Of a stretch of 64,000 bases of DNA, positions 48,969 through 60,859 are shown piece after piece. The notes beneath the pieces were generated by a model. That model had not been told where the DNA came from and ran no database searches. It saw nothing but the letters and a program-made list of their open reading frames with translations. The position numbers and the translations under genes were made by a program. Positions within the stretch are counted from its first letter, which is position 1; the number at the start of each line of letters is the position of its first letter. The stretch is taken from NCBI GenBank assembly GCA_916048095.2, contig OU696583.1, positions 7,531,322 through 7,595,321 on the forward strand. Reading direction: 5' to 3'. This DNA is from Sacculina carcini. Its lineage: Eukaryota; Arthropoda; Thecostraca; Sacculinidae.

Positions 48969-50149
48969 CTATACATGTCAAAACATTCAATTTTGTACAC
49001 ACATTATGACCAATTTTATGTGATTACAATGTGATATCAATTATAAGCTATTGTAATTCTTATAATTCAGCATATACAGAATCCGTCTAAAATGTATATA
49101 AACATGAAAATGGTCATAGATTGGAAGACCCTCGCTTTTAACATCACATGCTAACTATACATTTACTAGACAATGTTGACATTCCAATCGTAAAGTTTTC
49201 AGGTGAAGTCATTTGTTTGAACATCAATACGGATGTCGGTTTGTGTCAAGTAAAATTGTCTTGTCTTCCTTGAATTTGACGTCCAAATATATGATGGCCA
49301 ATGTATAGTTGAAATGCAATGCGTAATTGCAATTATATATCTTAACGCCCATGTATTTGAGTATATATTTTCAACGACAAAATAACCATTATATTACAAG
49401 CGCCATAATATTAACATAACACAGGTTAGTAACACATAAAGAAAGCAAATTCCGCGTGAAAATATAAATTGTTGTAGAAACCCACTATTTTAACACATAA
49501 ATCCATGTACATTCAATAATTCCGCGCATACAACGTTTTGCCAAAGTATACTTGAAACAACATAATTAAAACCAAAACATGCAAATAATATAAAACCCTT
49601 GATGTAACGCACACACACACACAGATTTTAAATACAAGCATTTAAAGATTGAAGGCAAATTATATATCAAAACACAAGCATATATCAAACAAGAGTACAA
49701 AAAATGTTACATCAATACTATTTTCCAAAAATGAAAAAGCAATACACACACACACATAGGATTCTGAATGTTTTTTGAATGTTTTTGTTATTGAAAAGTG
49801 TCTCTTAATTTGTACTTGTCTAGTTAATAAAATATTAAATATAGATACCTGAAAGGAATAATTGGTTTAAAGACATTGTAAAGAAAAAGTATGAATTGTT
49901 TATGCGAAATGAGAAGTTATTGTTATAAATATACTTTTTACGTCTTACACACACACACACACAGACAAATTTACAAATGTACTCCATTGATATATTTACT
50001 AATTTACTCCATTTATAAATGTAATAATTAAATTTACAAATTGTAAATTTATAAAATTACACTAAAACTACATTGAAAAATTAAAAACTACATCAAAATT
50101 CAATTCAAAATTTAACATTTAAATTAATCAGATTTTAAATTTCAAACTT

Positions 50150-50155
<6 letters not shown>
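48969..50155. other. TEP intron 6, AT-rich
   Basis: No gene or long repeat; short CA tracts at 49610, 49745 and 49950 and a longer one at 50158-50187 next to the exon 6 donor. Confidence 0.5.
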
Positions 50156-50189
<34 letters not shown>

Positions 50190-50206
50190 GGTGACCTGCA
50201 GCTGAC

Positions 50207-50440
50207 CTGATAGTACAGAGGGAATAGCGAGGGCAGACGGGCCGTGAAGTGGACGGGAACCACGGCTTGTTGGCCACACACAAGATGAGTGCTGAACGGC
50301 GCCGGAAGTTGCAGGAAGTGACCGGTGGGCGAGAACCAGCCGGTGATTGAGAATGAAAGACTGGCAGAGCGAATAAGCACGGGACGATGACCCCATTCAG
50401 TCGGGGGAAGTGTGACCTCAGCATACTCCGGTGCGTCAGC
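50207..50440 (-). CDS. TEP exon 6: MG5
   Basis: Begins ADAPEYAEVTLPPTEWGHRP and ends ARLPSLFPLYYQ. Contains a lone Cys in LVCGQQAVVPVHF as in MG5. Acceptor TTCTAG, donor CAG followed by GTCAGC, phase 0. A second GT ten bases further would add VSCR, but family alignment favours the first. Confidence 0.92.
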
Positions 50441-50625
50441 CTAGAAGATTTTTTTTTTCCAAATTGTAGATTATTTGCGATTTATTAAAATATATTAATT
50501 GTTGCAATCTATTGAGGAACGTGGGTAGAGTGACATTACAGAGTGGTATGGGATGATGGTTTAATATTCATTGTTATTTATTCATTATTTTCCATTCCAA
50601 CTCTCTTTCTAGAAGTCTCATTCTC

Positions 50626-50735
50626 TCTAAATCTTTTGGGGGCTTCCGTACACATGGGGACACCGCAGGGTGGTAATAGTGCACTTGCACTCTTCCCCCA
50701 TACTACTAGATTTGCCTGTAATTAATAAATAATAA
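50626..50735 (+). repeat. ACATGGGGCCACCGCAGG repeat, copy 3
   Basis: Plus frame reads MGTPQGGNSALALFPHTTRF, then TAATTAATAAATAATAAT, matching copy 2 in frame. Confidence 0.65.
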
Positions 50736-51039
50736 TATTGATAGAAATAAAAATAGAAGACACTGAGCATTCAACAAGGAGCAGCTTTTCCCCCACTTGG
50801 TCATCCCTCCACGTGGGGAATTAAGGGTCGGACAATACAAATTCGTTTATTCGTTCGTTCTAGTGACTTAGTGACATTTAAATTTGACAGAATAGCTGAG
50901 TGTATTGCATTTATCAGCGCTGTTGTGAGCAAAACGAAGGTATTGGCATATTAAGAAGTGCGGAATCAGAGGAAAAAAAGGTTACGAGCCAGTGTTCCAT
51001 TGGATGTATTCGGTGTAATTAAACAAGGACGTATGCAAA

Positions 51040-51395
51040 TTTTGGCCGAAGTACATCCGGGGGGGTATGGGAGTATTTATACCCCCGACAAATTGGCTGG
51101 GGTGATATGAATATGCAATTATACCCTCGGATAATTCTGCTGACTTCAGTTAATTGGGTATATTATCATCAGAATCAGTATAGCAAAAAAACAATACATT
51201 ACAAATGTAAAAACTTATAAGTATTCGAGAAATTATACTTTACGCAATTCACTTTTGATTAAGGCATGTGTGTTGTAATTGAATAGGACGAAAATAGTTG
51301 AGGGCCCCATAAAATTGGCCAACTGAGTCAACTTTGAACACTAATGTATGATGGCTGTCATCCCCCCGAGCCTCGACGCAAATCTACGCCCTTGT
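51040..51395. mobile_element. GGGCGTAGAT-type MITE, copy 2 (degraded left end)
   Basis: Contains CCCCCGACAAATTGGCTGGG, AATTCTGCTGACTTCAGTTA and the right end CGAGCCTCGACGCAAATCTA CGCCC. No nested element, so it shows the intact arrangement across the site where copy 1 is interrupted. Confidence 0.8.
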
Positions 51396-51600
51396 TGGGT
51401 TTTGTATGGACGGTATAAGATATGAAAGTCGATATTCTGACAGCCAATCGAACAAAACAATAAAAACCCCAAATAAAAGTGGAATGTGCATAATTTTGTG
51501 TGCTAAACCATTGATTATTTGAAACAATTATCAACATAATCATCGATTTCTTTCAAATTAAGTTTAACAGGTATGGTAAAACGAAGAGAAAAGAAAATTC

Positions 51601-51684
51601 TCCCTCGAACCGGATTTGAACCAGTGACCTAAGGATACCCGCTTCCACTACAGTCCTCCGCTCTACCAACTGAGCTATCGAGGG
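51601..51684 (-). tRNA. tRNA-Tyr (GTA) with 11-nt intron
   Basis: The minus strand gives a full cloverleaf: acceptor CCCTCGA/TCGAGGG with discriminator A, TAGCTCAGTTGG box A, anticodon loop CTGTAGA interrupted after position 37 by an 11-base intron, GGTCACTGGTTCAAATCC for the T arm and box B. An intron at this place is standard for eukaryotic tRNA-Tyr. Downstream GAATTTTCTTTTC supplies a pol III terminator. It lies inside intron 5 of the TEP gene on the same strand. Confidence 0.95.
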
Positions 51685-51911
51685 ATGAGAGCCCTGAAAC
51701 TATTAAGGCTTTAAATACCTCACGCAATTAGCGAAAATCAAGTCTCAAATCCTCGAAAATAATCAATGGTAGCTTCAAAAGCTTAAAACAATTAACTAAA
51801 CAAAGACTTAAAAGTACTCACTCCAAGGCAAACTTTATAAATCATATTTTTCCGTAATATTGAGGGGCATTTTGCGATATATATAGCGATGAAAATAGCG
51901 AGTCTGCTTAC

Positions 51912-52020
51912 CCGAAAGTCGATTTTATAAACTTCCTGACTCAGAGCAGGCACGACAAATGTGATGATGCCGCTGGAATCACTCGTCAAATTATTGCAAA
52001 TCGCGCCTGTGGAATTTCTT
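51912..52020 (-). CDS. TEP exon 5: MG4 end
   Basis: Completes an Arg codon and reads RNSTGAICNNLTSDSSG, then ITFVVPALSQEVYKIDFR, typical of MG4 strands with a potential N-glycosylation site NNLT. Acceptor CTACAG, donor CGG followed by GTAAGC, ending in phase 0. Confidence 0.93.
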
Positions 52021-52497
52021 CTGTAGAAAAACAACAACAAAATGTGACGTCAAAAACTGGCTCTAAAACAAGAAGTATCAATAAAAACAACATCTCAAAA
52101 GAATATCTATTGTTCTCTGAGCCTTTGCTGTTTTCTACATTACAAGCGACGGCAAGAAAATCATCCAACAAAATTCACAAAAACAAAAACAACAACAATA
52201 TATTAGAAAATTTTAAATTCCACGTTTTTGCGGCTGTTTTCCCAATTCTCTCTGGCATAATCCCCTCTACGCACCCACACGCACACACGAACACACGAAC
52301 ACACACACGAGCGTGCATGCCAGCTGATTACCCTGTACGTCACGTGACACTCAAGCGTGATTTGATGAGGCTAACGATATTGCGCCGGCAGACACTTAAT
52401 TAGTGCGATCGATCAGGCGGCAAAAAGCCTGGCAGAAACATATATCGACTGCGGGGCGGAGCGGACGGGGCAAGGAATTGGAAACACTGAAAATAAC

Positions 52498-52620
52498 CAA
52501 GAATGTACCGAACCCCACAAATCCTCAACATGAAAAATTCGAGTGTATTTGCTCAGATTTCGCTAAGCCCGCGCATTTTTTCCTTAGCCCCCCGCCGGAA
52601 AAGACCTGGCGACGCCACTG
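52498..52620. mobile_element. GGCGCCGCCACTG-type MITE, copy D (truncated)
   Basis: AACATGAAAAATTCGAGTGT, CGCTAAGCCCGCGC and GACCTGGCGACGCCACTG match the other copies; the left end is lost. Confidence 0.7.
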
Positions 52621-52751
52621 ATTCTGTCTATCTGCGGCCATCTTTCGTGAAACGCTCGCTGCTGCCATCATTTATCTGACATTTGTTCGTTGCACAGAAT
52701 TGCTAGCTATCAATCAGTGTTTCGTTATCACCACCTGTGTCATTACGCTCT

Positions 52752-52848
52752 CGAATTCTGACGATATTACGACGATAATAATTACGACGAAAATTCTGAC
52801 GATATTATTATTCTGACGATATATTCTGACGAATTCTGACGAAGTGTC
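52752..52848. repeat. ATTCTGACGATATT minisatellite, degenerate
   Basis: Six or so imperfect units of ATTCTGACGA with ATATT or ATTACGACGA spacers. Confidence 0.75.
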
Positions 52849-52894
52849 AAAACGTTGACATCAATTCAACTTAATATATACAAAAAATATGTGT

Positions 52895-52975
52895 GTGTGT
52901 GTGTGTGTCTGTGTGTGTCTGTGTGTGTCAGTGTGTGTGTATGTGTGTATGTATGTGTGTATATGTGTATGTGAG
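52895..52975. repeat. TG-rich microsatellite
   Basis: TGTGTCTGTGTG and TGTATG interruptions. Confidence 0.9.
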
Positions 52976-53243
52976 TGTGATAATGTTCTGCACCTCTTGT
53001 CAAAGGCATATTCAGGGAGGAATATAAGGGACAATATACAAATTTAATTAAGAAAAAAATTAAACACACACACACATGTTCTTCTGTACTTCTTTCAATT
53101 CCCCCACTGGGCAACCCCTCCATATCCCCACCAGACGGAAGTTCAATTGCTTTTTGGAACTATGGGTTGCGTCCGTCTCATGCACAAGCATACGGTCGCA
53201 AAAACACGTGTGTTCCGCAGTGTATAAAAGACAAGCTGTGCAG

Positions 53244-53340
53244 AGCGGGGCTTCTTAACCGGAGATTAAGAAGCCCCTGGTTCCTGAGGACTGCGAAGAT
53301 TTATGTGAAAAATTAAAGAAATTATGAATTTTTACCTATG

Positions 53341-53395
<55 letters not shown>

Positions 53396-53578
53396 TGTTG
53401 GAAAAACTTGAAAGAAACTTGAGCTTGAAACTTGAAAATTGACCAAAAAAAAGTTTTCCTATTACGTCGCTTGCATTTTTATCATTGTCATGTATCTATC
53501 AATTATCCAAGGGGGTGCGAAAAATGAGTGTTTTTTTCAAAAAGTGTGTGAACGCTAAAAAAGATCGAGAACCACTCG
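53244..53578. mobile_element. hAT-like MITE carrying a (TA)n run
   Basis: GGGGCTTCTTAACCGGAGAT at one end and GATCGAGAACCACT at the other; a pure TA run at 53342-53390 sits inside. Confidence 0.65.
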
Positions 53579-53849
53579 TCTAGAAGGAGAACTGTCCTAC
53601 AGTTACAACGTCAACTCACAACACACACACACACACACACAAACAGAAATACTCGTAAAAAACTCATTCCATACACCAGCCCTGTCATCGTAAAATCTGC
53701 AGTGTGCCAACTTTACCGACTATATAAAACGCATAAACACGTAAACAACGAAGCATAACACACACACACAAACACACACAAACACACAACACCTAAGACA
53801 AGCAGCGACTGTGCAAACACAAGCTAGGAGAAAAGACTCTTAGAGAAAG

Positions 53850-53970
53850 TCTTCTTAGAGAAAAAGTCTATTATATCCGGGGAGAATTACACGTAAAGTA
53901 TATACAGAAGACGGGCCCGAATAAATCCTCTCCTATAACCGGGGTTCTCTTACATCCAGGCTACACTGAT
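53850..53970. mobile_element. pogo-like MITE related to 42865-42990
   Basis: Shares AATTACACGTAAA, GAAGACGGGCC and CCGGGGTTCTCTTACATCC with the other copy. Just downstream of exon 4. Confidence 0.7.
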
Positions 53971-54049
53971 TATAGTTTTAATACAAAATTTAATGTAAAT
54001 TAATACCAATAACTTATACCTAATTTATAATAATGTATATAAGTGTGAC

Positions 54050-54216
54050 CTGAGATTCCACGCTGATCCGTCATCATCGACCATGTCAGACTCAAGCGCC
54101 GAGTCTGTATTGATACTGCCATCCTGATTGCGACTCAAGTTGGCCATCTTCAGTCGGTAGCAGATCTCAATGAGAACATCAGGTGCCGGCGTATTATCGG
54201 GATTCTTCACCGAGAT
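54050..54216 (-). CDS. TEP exon 4: MG4
   Basis: Reads ISVKNPDNTPAPDVLIEICY, the MG4 V.NPD.TPAP block, followed by an acidic, serine-rich stretch (ALESDMVDDDGSAWNL). Acceptor GCGCAG; donor AG followed by GTCACA, a weak site, phase 2. The next exon restores the frame exactly. Confidence 0.92.
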
Positions 54217-54647
54217 CTGCGCCAACACACACACGTGCGTATCCTCAATATCGCTGTGCACAAGTGCGATCATGCCAATTTCTACGCTTGTGTGTGTCTT
54301 TTATATTTGTCAAGGACTATTAATATTGTGTAGTAGTCCTTGATATGTGAGTATGTATGTGCTGTATGAATGTTATATATTATATATCTACAACAACATA
54401 TCTATTCTGTGCGAAGTTATAAAGCGGAAATTTTATTGGGTTGTCATTGCGTAAGACAACATACAAATATACGCATATGTTAGCTTAGCTTAACAGCTTT
54501 GCACATTGGAAAAGTTCCTGTTCGATTCACTTCCATTATATGAAGAAACCTGCAATAGCAATATATCGTGCAAATCATTCATTCCACGCCTCTATTTGTG
54601 GTTTTGTTGGGTGTTTCGCGATGCCGCGTCGCAGTGGCGGAGCTAAC

Positions 54648-54878
54648 CTGGTCCGAGTAAGGCAGGCCCGGTTTGAAGTGTTTATCATACGAGTTGGGCG
54701 AGCTTATTTGCAAACGTTGACGGTGAATTCGGTCGGATTTCTCTGCGGAAAAAGTCAGTTCCGTTTCGTCTTCCTCGAATGTGGCGTTCAGTTTGAAGTT
54801 GTGTGGCGAGTAGCGCTTGCGTCCAATACCAAGATCCGAGCCGGTAACCTCAAACTTGACACAACGATCGTCTCCAGT
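54648..54878 (-). CDS. TEP exon 3: MG3 end to MG4 start
   Basis: Begins TGDDRCVKFEVTG and ends DKHFKPGLPYSDQ; the FKPGLPY motif marks the beginning of MG4. Acceptor TATTAG, donor CAG followed by GTTAGC, both phase 0, matching exons 2 and 4. The intron upstream is about 5.8 kb, so a further small exon there cannot be excluded, but phases and domain content fit a direct join. Confidence 0.92.
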
Positions 54879-55569
54879 CTAATACCGACACCCAAACACA
54901 CACAAACACACATGCACATACTCTAGTTCTATCATAAATTGGCCGACTTATGTTTTGGATAACAAAAACTGTTTCCACTTGAAACAGACTACTTTTCAAC
55001 ACATTCAGAAAAATGAAAGATCAGAAGAAACTTCCTAGAGAAGTCCTAGAGAGCTGTGCAGACCATACAATATAGTATAAAATAGTACCAAAGCAAATAA
55101 AGCTGACAAGATCCTCAGACTAACGAGAGTTGAGACGACATAAGTAGACATAAGACATAAGACACGCTAGCGAATGAGGAATTGAAATAACAAACAGAAA
55201 TAAGGGGAAACATAAAATTTGCATGATAACAAAACAATATTGGGAATGTTTTGAGAATATTTCAAAAATACAGCCGCTGTAATTTTGGAGGCGTATTAAT
55301 TTGTTATATAAAAAACTTTTTTGAAATGTGCAAAAATGCGGGCACCAGTTTTCCAGCAGTCATTATCAAATGGGCAATGTTGCATGCTTGTTCATAACCA
55401 CGAGTACGATGAACGATGTGCTGATTGCAATACGAGAGTGGGATGTGGGAAAATTTATGAACACTCATAAATTCACGCAGCACGGGGCAACTAATGAAAA
55501 AACAACACCACGGAACACACACACATACAGACACACAGATGGCTGTATAAATCACTCCGTAACGTAGAG

Positions 55570-55573
<4 letters not shown>

Positions 55574-55622
<49 letters not shown>
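55574..55622. repeat. (CA)n microsatellite
   Basis: Pure CA run of about 49 bases in intron 2. Confidence 0.95.
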
Positions 55623-55625
<3 letters not shown>

Positions 55626-56302
55626 ACACACACAGACACAACCACTCATATACACACACACGCGCGCATACACGGAAAGTTTTCAAGTTACATGTACCCG
55701 ACGAAAATACCGCGGCCTACAATGGATTATCAGCAGTATGTTGTACCCAGACGCTTCCTGTTGCATACTGATGTGATCGCTGACTTTTGGCTGCACTTTG
55801 ATTTATATTTCAATGAAGGCGCGAGGTGCATTAGCATACTGGATTAGCTAGCAGTCTTCGCTGGCTGAGTGCAAAATTTCACAGCGAGATGACAAATCCT
55901 AGCGGCTGAAAGATGCGCGCCATAAATATCTTATGCCAGACAATTTACAACAATTTCACAAGAAAAAAAGTAAAACTTCTATTTGAGCGTTACTACAGGG
56001 AAAGGTTGGAAAAATAGAACGGCATGCCGAACAAATAGAGGTTTTACGGTACATTACAAAGAATAAACCGTAAAACCATATATTTTCTTTATTTCATATA
56101 TACAAGAATCTATTGAGTGATATTTTCAAAACCGGTCTAATAATCACTATTCGTACTGGTTCTATTATTTATGCATATTGGTTATCTCTGTGATTATGTT
56201 GCTAGCTAGCGCACCTCAACATCTCCTATCTCATCATCTCTCAAACTCTGCCTGCATCCCTCGTCCTCTCTCTTATTTTAAGCTCTTCTATTCTCCTCTC
56301 CA

Positions 56303-56630
56303 AGGGCGTAGATTTGTGTCGAGGCTCGGGGGGATGACAGCCATCATGCATTAGTGTTCAAGGTTGACTCAGTTGGTCAATGGTATTGGATCCTAACCCC
56401 TTTTATTCCTAGTTACAACGCAAACATACCTCAATGAAAAGTATATTGCATATAATTGCATACACACAAACACACACAATAGTCGTGTATTGTGACTTTT
56501 CTGCTATGCTGATTTTGATGACCAATTATACCCAATAAACTGAACTCGGGAAAATTCTCGGGGGTATAATTACATATTAATTTGTCGGGGGTATATTACC
56601 CCATACCCCCCAGGGATCTACACCCATGCT
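56303..56630. mobile_element. GGGCGTAGAT-type MITE, copy 3 (complete, inverted)
   Basis: Begins AAGGGCGTAGATTTGTGTCG and ends GGGATCTACACCCATGC. About 325 bases. The interior includes GTATATTGCATATAATTGC and AATTTGTCGGGGGTAT, shared with copies 1, 2 and 4. Confidence 0.85.
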
Positions 56631-57074
56631 TGTCTTTCCCACGCTAGGCCAATCACGATGTATCTTGCTCTCTCGTGTACAAGAATCTATATTTTGGTTC
56701 AAATTGTCACTTCAAAATATCGGGTATCTTATACATGGAAATAAATATTTTAGCACCAATAAGCAATTATATCTGATCTGAAACAGTTAATCCAAACATT
56801 TATAATATTCAAAAATATTTGTAGCTGACCAAAACATTTATTTTCAGCTTTTATTTAACTATCAATTGTCATTTTCTGTTATTTAATAATTTCTATGGTG
56901 AATAAATTTACTTATTACTGAAAAATACCACGGATTTTGTCTAAATATTGAACGGGTCTGTTATACTAAATAGACTCTTATGCACGAGAAAATATCTTAT
57001 TCACGGTACTATAATGGCATAGCCGCTACTTTGTTAGTGCCTGCAGCCTACAGAAACAAGGCTAATCAAACACG

Positions 57075-57111
<37 letters not shown>

Positions 57112-57218
57112 AACAGGCGTCTACACACACACCGCATGCAGTGATTGCATAAGTTAATTTGCATTGTCGGTGACAGTGTAGAACGCATGGAATAACAACG
57201 CATGTGCAATAACATGGG

Positions 57219-58521
57219 CGTAGATAGCCTGGGGGTATAAATATACCCGGATGAATTGGCTGGGAGGAAAGAATGCAAGTGTATACCCTAATATACCCTC
57301 CGCTAATTCTGCTGAGTTCAGTTCATTGGCAGTTATATTGTCATGAGAATCAGCATAGGAAAAGAGTAACAAAAACATAAACGTGTGTTTTTGCAATTAT
57401 ATGCAATACACTTTGCATTGAGGTGTGTGTATTGTAATTGACTAGGCTGAAAATCGTTTTGCACAGTTTTTCTCAGCTCTTTCTTGTCATGCCCCCCTTT
57501 CAACTCAATGCGAGTCCTTGACCCCCCCCCCCCCTAAAAACGATTGACGCTAAATATGTAAGGATTCAAGAACATTAGATTGAGAACATTTGATTTAGCG
57601 AATTTCTTCCAGTCCCTCGCCGACTATAATAACAGCACATTACATTACAACGCTAAACCTAACCTAACCTAAAATATATGAAAATACTATAGAAACGTTT
57701 TAGTGCGTTATTTAAGCGGTTTTTATAAATTAGCTCAATTTAATGTTCTTGAATCCTTACACATTCGGCCTAGACCCCTAGTAACAGTTGATGGACGTCT
57801 AGAGGTCTTTATGGTCTCAAATATTTGTACACATGGATTTTCGCGACGCAGCTTATTCAGATCTCATGCACACCGGTGACTATTTCCAAGCAAAAGAACA
57901 AATAAATAATCTACTTCAACATAAATTCTTGCGGCCCCTGATAAAATATAGCGGCCCCATTTGTTTTATTTAGGTCATATGGCCCTTCAAAAGAATCCCA
58001 TGACCCACTTTGAGAAAGACTTAGAAAGATTGACCAACTGAGTCAACCTTGAACACTAATGCATGATCGAGAATGCATGCATGCATTCTCGCGCTATCAA
58101 CGAGTCACCTTGGTCCGCAAAATCCTTTTCTTTCTATGCGCCTCGGGTCTACAATGATCTTCCTTCCTCAATCACTTCCTCTTCATCCTTTAGTAGATTT
58201 TCCTCCTCACTTCGTAAATATCTTTTTGCTAAATCTTTTGATCCCACTTCTCGCACTCTTACACCTTACGCTTCCCTATGACTCTAATTTACAATTACTT
58301 ATGTTTTTACTTATTTTCATTTTATTTATCTCCATTATTATTGAAAAAAAAATCCTTTCTGTGAATTTTCTACTTCTTTTCTCACATCTTGATATCGTGT
58401 ACTGTTGTTTCTAATTGTTGTCTCTTTCGCGCTTGTTTCTGTGTGAGCGCTATACAAATACATTGTTGTTGTTGTTGTATGATGGCTGTCATCCCCCGAG
58501 CCTCGACACAAATCTACGCCC
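57219..58521. mobile_element. GGGCGTAGAT-type MITE, copy 4, split by two insertions
   Basis: The left part 57222-57455 (GGGCGTAGATAGCCTGGGGG) and the right parts 58028-58067 and 58478-58521 (TGATGGCTGTCATCCCCC) together make one element. An unclassified repeat with CAGTTTTTCTCAGC / TTTGAGAAAGACTT ends fills about 57462-58027, and a LINE tail fills 58068-58477. Confidence 0.8.
58068..58477 (+). mobile_element. LINE 3' end (same family as 32382-32815)
   Basis: The plus strand reads ESPWSAKSFSFYAPRVYNDL, then FSSSLRKYLFAKSFDP and LTPYASL-stop; the 3' end is GCGCTATACAAATACA then (TTG)n. ATGAT at 58063-58067 and 58478-58482 flanks it as a short target duplication. Confidence 0.85.
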
Positions 58522-58829
58522 TCGAAAAAGTCAAGCTAATACAAACAAGGTCGTTCACATAATAGAGGCAGGACAAAACAGACCAGTGGTTCTCAAACTT
58601 TTCCAACCTGGATTATCTAGGTTTTTTGCAACTTTATACTGTCATTGGAAAAGTAGATTCTCTTCGCACAATGTTTAATAGGATTAAGCAGGACGATTTT
58701 CCAGGAAAAATATAGCACATGGGAAAAAACGTGTATTCGCATCCCCGGTTGAAAACCCTGAAATAAAGCGTGCTTCCGTTGTGTTTTCGTCGTTGCAAAT
58801 GAAATTTGCTTGCAAGCGACATACACCCA

Positions 58830-59138
58830 AGCACACACACACACACACACACACGCACACACACACACACACACTCGTGGACGGAAGGTTGTTTTCGCGC
58901 GCGCACCAAACGTGTGTCTTATATGCAAAGTAAGTGGCATTTTTGCCAGCCACAAATCAAATTTTATCCACAATTGTGGTCTGTGTGTGTGTGTCTGTGT
59001 GTGTGTGTGTGTGTCTGTATGTGTGTGTGTGTATCTGTATGTGTTTTTGTGTGTGGCGGGACTTCCACAACTGTAAATATAGTTTTATCATTTATGCGAA
59101 GACGCCAAACTTGACAGAACTCTTAATGCACACATACA

Positions 59139-59175
<37 letters not shown>

Positions 59176-59240
59176 ATACACACATACATACACACACACA
59201 CACATACACACATACACACACACATACAAACACACACGCG
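58830..59240. repeat. CA and TG microsatellite cluster
   Basis: CA tract 58830-58874, TG tract 58981-59055 and CA/CATA tract 59131-59237 in alternating orientation, so the RNA could pair with itself. Confidence 0.9.
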
Positions 59241-60688
59241 CTAAGAGAGGGCGTTGGCTAGTGCTTTTAGCCCAGAGAAAAGTGTACTAAATGAATAAGT
59301 AGATTGCATTACTGCTACCGTCACCTGAGCAGATTCAGCACTACGTCAAGAACTTTTATAAATGACACACGTTCACAGCCTAGATTGCCAGTGAGAACCT
59401 GCCAGAGGATTTGAGTACACCAGCAAGACTTAATGCCGTTTGAAATTGATGAATACATGCATTTACCGTCTGGAAAAATGAACAATAAATGCTACATTTG
59501 GAAGTAATTTTTGATGACACAGAAAATTGAAATATTTGGCAATCACTGTTTTACAATCATTTATATAGAAAAGTAAAAATTGTAAAAGAACTTATTATAA
59601 GCAGGTATTTAGGCACCAGAATGGTATTTACAGGCAAAAGGATTTAAGATACTTCAATCTGCTTAACTATATGTGACATGAATATGAATATTTTAGCTTT
59701 CTAAAATTAATGTTTTTGATATCTTTGTCACATATATTTAACATATAGCAACATATTGCACACGCACACATACACATACATACACATACACACATACACA
59801 CACCTGTCTTGTACGTTCATATGGTTATCATGGAAACGCACTCGCTAACACTCGCTATTAACATTATGTCGCTGTTCAAGATGTATTACCGCAGCAAATA
59901 TATTACCGCATCTCGCACAATATAATTGGCAATATGCTAGGGTCAATTTGCATGTGTACTCAATGTTCTATACAGGCTGTCGCAAAAATGTTTACACATT
60001 TCATCAGCTTGAAAACGCAATAATTAATTAGTCTTTTCAGACTGAACTAATTGAACCGAGTGATTGCGGTCAGACTAAAATTTGAAGAAAACAAATTATT
60101 ATTTCAAAATGCTACTGGAAGAATAAAAACACAGTTGAACAGCAAAGACAATTTAGGATGAAGTTTCATAAGAAATCGCCAACACTAATTAACATCACTC
60201 TAATTAGAAATGATTTCTTGTTTGTAATCAACTTAAACCTGAACATGCGGTTAGAAGACAATAAAATGGTTTTTGTAAATTATTTTGCTTGTTGAAAATT
60301 ATTTTAATTATATTTTACGCCAATTTCACAATTATTTAAAGTGCTTATAAAATTTTCGGGTACACCCAATGTTTTTCGTCCACGCAAATTAATATTCAAA
60401 ATCGCTCTTATATCAATTTTTCCGTTGGCAATAGTTTATCGCATAACCCAAGTTTATAATTTGAAGTTTTACATACATAATTTTCAACTTTTTGCATGTT
60501 CAGATAAATTGAGTAAAAATAGCTGGAAACAAATAAAAAATAGAAAAAAATAACACAAAATCATATACATATTTTGTGTTGGGTTACTTTGACTAAATTC
60601 TTGCTAAAACTCTAATATAAAAACGCCAAAATCTTATGCCAAAATCTGTCACATTTCATGTTAAATTTTCGTGTTGAATTTTTCTCAC

Positions 60689-60779
60689 GTGCGCAGATTT
60701 TTCGAAGACCACTTCTCGTGAGTAATCGGCAGTAACTTTCAACGTGGCAGTACCTCTTACTGGCTTGCCATAAGTATAC
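60689..60779 (-). CDS. TEP exon 2: MG3
   Basis: Starts in phase 2 to complete VCAV, then reads YTYGKPVRGTATLKVTADY, the classical MG3 YTYGKPV block. The acceptor GGCCAG follows a (TG)n tract directly. The donor is GTGAGA after SAH, phase 0. The frame stays open past the donor for some codons, so the end is set by the splice consensus and by the phase of exon 3. Confidence 0.9.
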
Positions 60780-60859
60780 CTGGCCACACACACACACACA
60801 CACACACACGTTCCAAACGCCAAACGTTCACATTGTATATGTATATGTGTGTAAGTGTG

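Larger units (their letters stand above)
54960..60688. other. TEP intron 2, largest repeat-rich intron
   Basis: Apart from the MITEs, LINE tail and CA tracts listed, I found no further exon. Sequence 59330-60300 is AT-rich and unique. Confidence 0.55.

Noticed and set aside
57650..57676. CCTAACCTAACC string as an interstitial (TTAGG)n telomere repeat
   Set aside because: Only about three units; too short to distinguish from chance.
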